Positions 7,423 through 11,818 of a stretch of 11,818 nt of DNA are shown here, piece by piece (the stretch's first letter is position 1; every line of letters begins with the position of its first letter). This DNA is from an uncultured Coriobacteriales bacterium (GTDB taxonomy: Bacteria; Actinomycetota; Coriobacteriia; Coriobacteriales; UMGS124): contig CAKUKJ010000034.1 of assembly GCA_934662525.1 (NCBI GenBank), positions 1 to 11,818 of the forward strand, written 5' to 3'. Both the position numbers and the translations under genes were made by a program. The notes below the pieces were generated by a model. That model searched no databases. It saw only the letters and a program-made list of their open reading frames with translations, and had not been told where the DNA came from.

Positions 7423-8571
7423 TTAAAAGAGCAGCTTGCCTCTGAGGACGACGTGCTTGACCTCGAGGGTCTGCTTGTCGAGGAGGACGAGGCTGGCGGT
7501 GTGGGTGGGGGTGAGGGAGCCGTAGGCGGCGCTGACGCCGAGGGCGCGGGCGGGGTTGCTGGAGGCGGCGCGCACGGCGTCGTGCAGGGGGATGCCCATC
7601 TCGGTCACGGCCGTGCGCAGGCACGACATCTGGTCGCTTGCGGAGCCGGCGAGGGTGCCGTCGGGCAGGGTGCAGCGGCGGCCCGCAAGCGTGAAGTTTT
7701 GGCCGCCGAGCTCGTACTCGCCGTCGTCGAGGCCGCAGCAGCGCAGGCTGTCGGAGATTATGATCATGCGGTCGGCCCCGAACAGGTCAAACGCCAGACG
7801 CACCATGGCGGGGTGCACGTGGACGCCGTCGGTGATGAGCTCGGGCGTGACGCCTGCGGCTTCCACGCCGGCCGCAATGGGGCCGGGCTTGCGGTGGTGC
7901 AGCGACGGCATGGCGTTGAAGAGGTGCGTCATGTGCTGCGCCCCCGCCTTGAAGGCTGCGCAAGCTGTGTCGTAGTCGGCGCACATGTGGGCGAGCGACA
8001 CGCGTATCTGGCCCGATACCTCGCGGATGAAGTCGAGGTTGCCGGGTTCCTCGGGGGCCACGTCCACAAGCTTGATGCGGCCGCGCGCGGCCTGCTGCAG
8101 CTCGCGGAACTCGCTCATGCTTGCGGGGCGCACGTACTCGGGGTTCTGGGCGCCCACCTTGTCGGGGGAGATGTAGGGGCCTTCCATGTTCATGCCAACA
8201 AGCGCGGACTCAGCCTGTTCCGCCTCGAATGCGCCGACGTTGGACATGATGGCCATGAGCCTGTCATGGGGCAGCGTCATTGAGGCTGGGCAGATGGCCG
8301 TGACGCCGCGCCGCGCCTCGTAGGCAGCCATGCGGTGCAGGCCCTCGGCGCTCGCGTCGGACAGGTCGTCGCCCATGCAGCCGTGAAAGTGCAGGTCGAT
8401 GAGGCCGGGGATGACGTAGCAATTGCTCGCGTCAAGCTCAAGGCCGTCGCAGGTCGCGCTGTTGTCAGCGATGAGGCTGCCGCCAACCCAGACGTCGCCG
8501 GCCGCAAAGCCGTCTTCGGAAAAAACCATGCCACCCGTAACGCAACGTACCTGGTCAAGCGTATCGTTCAT
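7423..8571 (-). CDS. nagA: N-acetylglucosamine-6-phosphate deacetylase
   Basis: The 382-residue amidohydrolase removes acetate from GlcNAc-6-P to give GlcN-6-P. The metal and catalytic residues are in place: H61 and H63 in PGLIDLHFHG, E130 in NMEGPYIS, H195 in LAHM, H216 in HLFNAM, the HHRKPG loop (225-230), TDGVHVHP (247-254), and catalytic D274 in ISDSLRCCG. Having both H61 and H63 suggests a two-metal site as in B. subtilis NagA, unlike E. coli NagA (from memory). Length matches the family. ATG 8571 has GAAAGGCAAGG just upstream. The gene follows nagB by 80 bases, most of which is a terminator-like hairpin, so expression relative to nagB may be attenuated. The stop lies near the convergent nanE operon end. 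Confidence 0.95.
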   Translation of the reverse strand: MNDTLDQVRCVTGGMVFSEDGFAAGDVWVGGSLIADNSATCDGLELDASNCYVIPGLIDLHFHGCMGDDLSDASAEGLHRMAAYEARRGVTAICPASMTLPHDRLMAIMSNVGAFEAEQAESALVGMNMEGPYISPDKVGAQNPEYVRPASMSEFRELQQAARGRIKLVDVAPEEPGNLDFIREVSGQIRVSLAHMCADYDTACAAFKAGAQHMTHLFNAMPSLHHRKPGPIAAGVEAAGVTPELITDGVHVHPAMVRLAFDLFGADRMIIISDSLRCCGLDDGEYELGGQNFTLAGRRCTLPDGTLAGSASDQMSCLRTAVTEMGIPLHDAVRAASSNPARALGVSAAYGSLTPTHTASLVLLDKQTLEVKHVVLRGKLLF

Positions 8572-8585
8572 ATACCTTGCCTTTC

Positions 8586-8621
8586 AAAAAAGCCGTGAGC
8601 CCAATGTCGGGCCCACGGCTT
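8586..8621 (-). terminator. Rho-independent-type terminator between nagB and nagA
   Basis: Read on the minus strand, AAGCCGTGGGCCC, a six-base loop and GGGCTCACGGCTT form a 13-pair stem with one mismatch (8598/8613), followed by six T (8586-8591). This is a textbook terminator for nagB. Yet its T-run ends only 15 bases before the nagA start, with the nagA ribosome-binding site immediately after, so nagA has no room for a promoter beyond it. Confidence 0.85.
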
Positions 8622-8651
8622 GCGTGATGTATGGCTTTACCGTGCTGACTC

Positions 8652-9377
8652 CTACAGCAGGCTGGCGGCCTCTTTGTCCAGCACGACGGTGACGTCGGGG
8701 TGGAACTGCAGGATGGAGGCAGGCACGCGGGGGGTCACGGGGCCGGTGAGGGCGTCGCGCACGATTTGGGCCTTCGCGGTGCCGTTGGCCACGAGGAGGA
8801 GCTTGCGGGCGCGCATGATGGTGCCGATGCCCATGGAGCGTGCGTGCGTGGGCACCTCGTCGATGGAGTTGAACAGGCGGGAGTTGGCCTCGCGGGTCAT
8901 CTCAGTGAGCTCGACGCGGTGGGTCTGCTTCTCAAAGACGTCGTCGGGCTCGTTGAAGCCGATGTGGCCGTTGTGGCCGATGCCGAGCAGCTGGATGTCC
9001 ACGCCGCCGGCCTCTTCGATGGCGCGGTCGTAGGCGTCGACGCCGTCGGTCACGTCGAGGGCCTGGGCGTCGGGCGTGTGCGTCTTGGCGACGTCGATGT
9101 CCACGTGGTCGAAGAGGTTCTGCTGCATGAAGTAGCGGTAGCTCTGGGGGTGCGTGCCCTCAAGGCCGCAGTACTCGTCGAGGTTGAACGACTGGCACTG
9201 CGCGAAGCTGAGCTGCCCGGCCTCATAGCGCTTCACCAGGTCGGCGTACAGGCCGATGGGGGTGGTGCCCGTCGCAAGGCCCAGGACGCAGGCAGGCTTG
9301 GCCTTGATGACGGCGGCGATCTCGTCGGCCGCCAGGCGGCTCATCTCTTCATAGGTATCGGCAACGATCAGCTTCAT
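8652..9377 (-). CDS. nagB: Glucosamine-6-phosphate deaminase
   Basis: The 241-residue enzyme converts GlcN-6-P to fructose-6-P and ammonia, the last dedicated step of amino-sugar breakdown. It shows the phosphate-binding GLATGTTPIGLY (33-44), D67 in NLDEY (enolisation base), and LGIGHNGHIGFNEP (131-144) with ring-opening H138 and E143. E. coli has Asp where this has N136; Asn there is usual in the shorter Gram-positive enzymes. At 241 residues it matches the B. subtilis size rather than the 266-residue allosteric E. coli form. ATG 9377 is preceded by AAAGG at 9386-9390. It is first in the minus-strand unit with nagA and divergent from a LysR regulator, its likeliest controller. Confidence 0.95.
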   Translation of the reverse strand: MKLIVADTYEEMSRLAADEIAAVIKAKPACVLGLATGTTPIGLYADLVKRYEAGQLSFAQCQSFNLDEYCGLEGTHPQSYRYFMQQNLFDHVDIDVAKTHTPDAQALDVTDGVDAYDRAIEEAGGVDIQLLGIGHNGHIGFNEPDDVFEKQTHRVELTEMTREANSRLFNSIDEVPTHARSMGIGTIMRARKLLLVANGTAKAQIVRDALTGPVTPRVPASILQFHPDVTVVLDKEAASLL

Positions 9378-9530
9378 GCCACATGCCTTTCTAAAGCGAA
9401 AACTACAGCGGAAAAAGCGGACGGTCCAAATGGTACCACGCGACTTGCATTCGGCCTCCCTGAGTGGGATTTGTCCAGCTATCGGCTACAAAAGTCTGTC
9501 TGGTAACGGTTTGCCTCCCCGTTTGGGAAG

Positions 9531-9552
9531 CCGGGGTATAATGCAGCCCCGG
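9531..9552 (+). promoter_or_regulatory. -10 element enclosed in a perfect dyad (lysR promoter)
   Basis: TATAAT at 9537-9542 is flanked by CCGGGG (9531-9536) and CCCCGG (9547-9552), a perfect six-base inverted repeat. A second arm CCCCG at 9517-9521 can also pair with 9532-9536. TTGCCT at 9511-9516 is 20 bases away, too far for a standard -35. The layout would allow autorepression, but no protein can be assigned. Confidence 0.45.
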
Positions 9553-9580
9553 TTTATAAAACGTGCCTTGGCTAAAGACG

Positions 9581-9587
9581 AGGGAGG
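9581..9587 (+). promoter_or_regulatory. Ribosome-binding site for the first LysR regulator
   Basis: AGGGAGG stands five bases before GTG 9593. It favours that start over the in-frame GTG at 9563, which lies upstream of this site, and over GTG 9599, which would leave 11 bases of spacing. Confidence 0.7.
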
Positions 9588-9592
9588 CCCCT

Positions 9593-10480
9593 GTGGATGT
9601 GAAGCGTTGCGCGGCCGTGGTGGCCGCCGCCGAGTGCGGCACGATGTCCGCCGCCGCCAAGAAGCTCGGCTACACGCCCTCGGGCATCATCCGTCTCGTG
9701 GATTCCCTCGAGGAGGAGCTGGGCTTCTCGGTGCTCGTGCGCAAGACGACCGGCGTGGAGCTCACGCCCGAGGGTCGCCGGATGCTGCCGCTTTTCGAGC
9801 AGATCACCTCGGCCGACGCACAGGTGCGCCAGACCGCCGCGCGCATCAGGGGGATGTCGGAGGGTGCCATCGTCATCGGCGTGCAATCCAACGTCGCCTC
9901 CTATTGGTTGCCCGACGTGCTGGCCGACTTCCAGGCGCGCTACCCCAACCTGCAGGTGCGCGTGGTGGAGGAGGGCACCGACCAGCTGCGTCGCCTGCTC
10001 GAGCAGCGCCGCATCGACTGCATGGTGTTTTACGAGGGGCACGCTAAACTCGACTGGATGCCGTTGGGCCGCTGCGAGCTCGTGGCATGGGTGCCAGCCG
10101 CTTCCCATCTCGCGCAGAACTCAAGCGTGCTCCTTGCCGAGCTGCAAGGCGAGCCGTTCATCCGCATCCATCCGGCCGACGAGACCTACGAGGAGAAGAT
10201 CCTGCGCGAGAAGAGCGTCGAGCCCAACGTGCGCTTCGCCACCGACGACACGTTCACCGCGTTTCGCATGGTGGGCGCGGGGCTAGGCTGCACGCTGTGC
10301 ATGGGGGGCATCGCCGACGCGTTCTCGGGCGCGGTGCGCGTCATGCCGCTGTCGCCTCAGCGTTTCTTTGAGTACGGCATCGCGACCCTGCCGGGTTCGG
10401 TGCTTTCGCCCGCCATGGAGGAGTTCGTCTCGGTGGCCAAGGAGCATGCCGGCGACTGGCCGATCCTCGCTGAGGGGTAG
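9593..10480 (+). CDS. LysR-family transcriptional regulator, candidate controller of nagB-nagA
   Basis: The 295-residue protein opens with a winged helix-turn-helix (about residues 5-60): AAECGTMSAAAKKLGY, then TPSGIIRLVDSLEEELGF and LTPEGRRMLP, the LysR layout. The effector-binding domain starts near IVIGVQSNVASYWLPDVL and shows the two-lobed pattern RYPNLQVRVVEEGTDQL to the end. GTG 9593 puts the helix-turn-helix at the usual distance from the N-terminus. LysR regulators often control the divergent neighbour, so nagB and nagA are the natural targets; the ligand may be an amino sugar or its phosphate, which is inference. It is unusual in that most known sialic/amino-sugar regulators are GntR, RpiR or ROK proteins. 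Confidence 0.88.
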   Translation: MDVKRCAAVVAAAECGTMSAAAKKLGYTPSGIIRLVDSLEEELGFSVLVRKTTGVELTPEGRRMLPLFEQITSADAQVRQTAARIRGMSEGAIVIGVQSNVASYWLPDVLADFQARYPNLQVRVVEEGTDQLRRLLEQRRIDCMVFYEGHAKLDWMPLGRCELVAWVPAASHLAQNSSVLLAELQGEPFIRIHPADETYEEKILREKSVEPNVRFATDDTFTAFRMVGAGLGCTLCMGGIADAFSGAVRVMPLSPQRFFEYGIATLPGSVLSPAMEEFVSVAKEHAGDWPILAEG

Positions 10481-10535
10481 CGAGTTCTCAAGCTGGGATT
10501 ATACGGTGGCCACGAGGGCGCGACGCACCGCCCAC

Positions 10536-11444
10536 TTAGAGATTCGCGGCTCTGCCCGCCTTCGAAAACGCCTTCTCTGCGCAAGCCAGCAAGCCTGCCA
10601 GCCTCTCCCTGTTTTTCGCAAGATACGCCAGGCCGTACTCGGTGTACACGTCTATGGCCAGCGGCACATTGAGCAGACTTTCGTAGAGAGGGGAGAGCTG
10701 CTCGGGCAGCAGGTAAATTGCCTTGTCGTTGAGATAGGACTTGAGCAGGGCCGGCGCGTCGGGAGCCCCGACCTCGATGAGCTGCACATTGCCCAGGCCG
10801 TGTTCGTCAAGCCATAGACGCAGGCTCTTTGTCCATAGCGCGGAGTAAACGTATACCTTCTGGCCTACCAGGTCCGCCCCTTCGATGGTCGTCTTTCGCG
10901 ACAGGGGATTTCCCATCGACATGAGGCAGCACCGCCGCGTGCGGATGAGCGGAAGAAAATCCATGCCGTCCTCCTGTGGGTCGATCCATTCGATGATATC
11001 GGCCCTTTCCTCGCGCAGAGCATTTACGAAAAGGTCTATCGGTTCGGCAGAGCCGAGGTCGACGTATTCCAAATCGCACGAGCTTTCGTTGTACATATAC
11101 GTTCTGACAAAATGCTTGTAGAGCGAAAGCGTGTGGTCGTGTGATATTCCCAGGCGGATGGGCTGGCGCGCATCGGCATCGGCCAGCTTGCGGCAGCGCC
11201 GTATGACCTCTTGTGTCGAGATGAGCGTCTCACGGCACCACGCGTAAAACTCCCGGCCCGCTGGCGTCATGGCGGCCCCGGTGTTGTCTCGCGTGAAAAG
11301 GCTGCAGCCGACTTCCCGTTCGAGCCGTTTGACCTGCTGCGACACAGATTGGGGAGTGACGTAGGAAGCTTGGGCGGCCTGTGCGAAACTGCCGGTTTCC
11401 GCAACTGCGCAGAACGCCTTGCACTGCTCGGTGTTCAATGCCAT
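10536..11444 (-). CDS. LysR-family transcriptional regulator, divergent from a Tat-exported protein
   Basis: The 302-residue LysR regulator has an N-terminal helix-turn-helix region reading FCAVAETGSFAQAAQASYV, then TPQSVSQQVKRLEREVG and LFTRDNTGAAMTPAGREF, followed by an effector-binding domain from about residue 95 (IRLGISHDHTLSLYKHF). ATG 11444 has GAGGGAGG close upstream with tight spacing. Its tail converges on the first LysR gene with 55 bases between the stops and no clear terminator there. The two regulators are only distantly alike, so they are not a recent duplication. Its divergent partner at 11675 is the likely target; LysR genes beside Tat flavoproteins are common in Eggerthellaceae, from general knowledge. 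Confidence 0.88.
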   Translation of the reverse strand: MALNTEQCKAFCAVAETGSFAQAAQASYVTPQSVSQQVKRLEREVGCSLFTRDNTGAAMTPAGREFYAWCRETLISTQEVIRRCRKLADADARQPIRLGISHDHTLSLYKHFVRTYMYNESSCDLEYVDLGSAEPIDLFVNALREERADIIEWIDPQEDGMDFLPLIRTRRCCLMSMGNPLSRKTTIEGADLVGQKVYVYSALWTKSLRLWLDEHGLGNVQLIEVGAPDAPALLKSYLNDKAIYLLPEQLSPLYESLLNVPLAIDVYTEYGLAYLAKNRERLAGLLACAEKAFSKAGRAANL

Positions 11445-11674
11445 GTCCTCCCTCGAAGAGCGTTGGATGACTCACAGGACAGCCGCGCGGGCCTGTTCGG
11501 TGGGATGTAGCTTGATTGTGGGCTTTCCCTTTGGGCTGGTCAACCAGCAGACCCCAATTATTTCGTTGGGGCGCCCCGCAAAAGACTCGCACTTCCGCCG
11601 GCACGGCCACGCATCTTTAATAGGGGCTAATCCGCAGGCCAAGGGGGCCGAGGACAACTGAGAAGGGTGTGGCC
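11445..11674. promoter_or_regulatory. Divergent control region between lysR and the Tat-protein gene
   Basis: This 230-base gap holds two clean dyads in tandem: GCTGGT-CA-ACCAGC (11535-11548) and CCCCAA...TTGGGG (11552-11571, eight bases between arms). Both suit dimeric regulators, and the LysR next door is the obvious candidate. A weak promoter for the plus gene may be TTCCGC (11593-11598) and TTTAAT (11616-11621), 17 bases apart. AGAAGGG at 11661-11667 is the ribosome-binding site for ATG 11675. Confidence 0.5.
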
Positions 11675-11818
11675 ATGCAAACAGTCACGCGTAGGGGATT
11701 TGTTCAGACCGCGGCTATGGGGGCGGCAATTGCAGGCATGGCGGGGGCAGCCATGGGAGCGCAGCCCGCTTGGGCCGAAATTGCTGACGAAAATGCCACT
11801 TGGGATGCTGAGTATGAC
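11675..11818 (+). CDS. Tat-exported protein, N-terminus; probable FAD-dependent reductase (3' end outside window)
   Basis: The 48 visible residues begin with a twin-arginine signal: basic n-region MQTVTRRGF, a hydrophobic Ala/Gly/Met-rich core (about 13-28), and a likely cleavage site after AQPAWA near residue 34. Export folded with a cofactor across the cytoplasmic membrane is expected. The mature part begins EIADENATWDAEYD and is then cut. In the many Coriobacteriia fumarate-reductase-like flavoproteins, a similar W-D-x-E-Y-D stretch comes just before the VVVVGxGxAG FAD-binding loop, so that identity is likely but not visible here. ATG 11675 has AGAAGGG seven bases upstream. The divergent LysR gene is its probable regulator. 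Confidence 0.7.
   Translation, partial: MQTVTRRGFVQTAAMGAAIAGMAGAAMGAQPAWAEIADENATWDAEYD

Larger units (their letters stand above)
9378..9592. promoter_or_regulatory. Divergent control region between nagB and lysR
   Basis: This 215-base gap should hold both promoters. For the plus-strand regulator, TATAAT at 9537-9542 is a perfect -10. For nagB a weak pair is TTGGAC (complement of 9424-9429) and TAGTTT (complement of 9400-9405), 18 bases apart. TTTGT...ACAAA (9470-9492, arms five bases, 13 between) has the dyad form of a LysR-type site. The region is less GC-rich than the flanking genes. Confidence 0.45.

Noticed and set aside
7420..8283. Open frame of 287 codons on the plus strand opposite nagA
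   Set aside because: The minus strand encodes NagA with every metal-binding residue. The plus frame is Gly/Val/Ala low-complexity sequence.
518..9499. Shared seven-base word AGTCTGT upstream of the nan operon (518-524) and in the nagB/lysR region (9493-9499)
   Set aside because: A seven-base match between two short regions is expected by chance, and the flanks do not agree.
8700..9506. Open frame of 268 codons on the plus strand opposite nagB
   Set aside because: NagB is unmistakable on the minus strand. The plus frame has no conserved motif.
10481..10535. Possible terminator between the two convergent LysR genes
   Set aside because: Only a loose CGGTG/CACCG pairing with a long loop and no T-run is present, too weak to call.
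1..11818. CRISPR arrays, tRNA or rRNA genes, insertion sequences
   Set aside because: No regularly spaced repeats, cloverleaf-like segments, transposase motifs or paired terminal repeats were seen on reading both strands.

Overview
This is a high-GC, mostly NNC/NNG-codon bacterial chromosomal segment. The actinobacterial-type transporter fusion, the paired LysR regulators and the Tat-signal protein at the right edge, whose residues before the cut look like the start of a flavoprotein, all suggest the class Coriobacteriia. I lean towards Eggerthellaceae, but the family is an inference from protein style and was not searched.

Layout. (1) 1-345: 3' end of an SGNH/GDSL-type hydrolase with a cysteine-rich tail. 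(2) 346-578: intergenic region with palindromes and a possible -10 element. (3) 579-7214, plus strand: a six-gene run with an Opp/Dpp-family ABC transporter (permease; fused permease-ATPase; second ATPase), a DapA/NanA-family lyase, a ROK sugar kinase and the epimerase NanE. (4) 7215-7422: convergent intergenic region with a large nested hairpin. (5) 7423-9377, minus strand: nagB then nagA, separated by a terminator-like hairpin. (6) 9593-10480: a LysR regulator divergent from nagB. (7) 10536-11444, minus strand: a second LysR regulator, divergent from (8) 11675 to the edge, the N-terminus of a Tat-exported protein, probably an FAD-dependent reductase.

How the genes work together. The two convergent units form a complete sialic-acid route. 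The transporter brings sialic acid in. The lyase yields ManNAc and pyruvate. The ROK kinase makes ManNAc-6-P, NanE converts it to GlcNAc-6-P, NagA removes the acetate, and NagB yields fructose-6-P and ammonia. The arrangement resembles the sialic-acid locus of Bifidobacterium breve and the SatABCD transporter of Haemophilus ducreyi (both from memory).

Most notable points: no substrate-binding protein gene accompanies the transporter. The fused ATPase has lost three of the four C-terminal cysteines of its family. The ROK kinase lacks all three zinc cysteines and the usual GExGH glutamate. The lyase departs from E. coli NanA at positions contacting the sugar tail. A strong terminator hairpin abuts the nagA ribosome-binding site. 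I see no wholly new system; the novelty is in these departures within a recognisable pathway.
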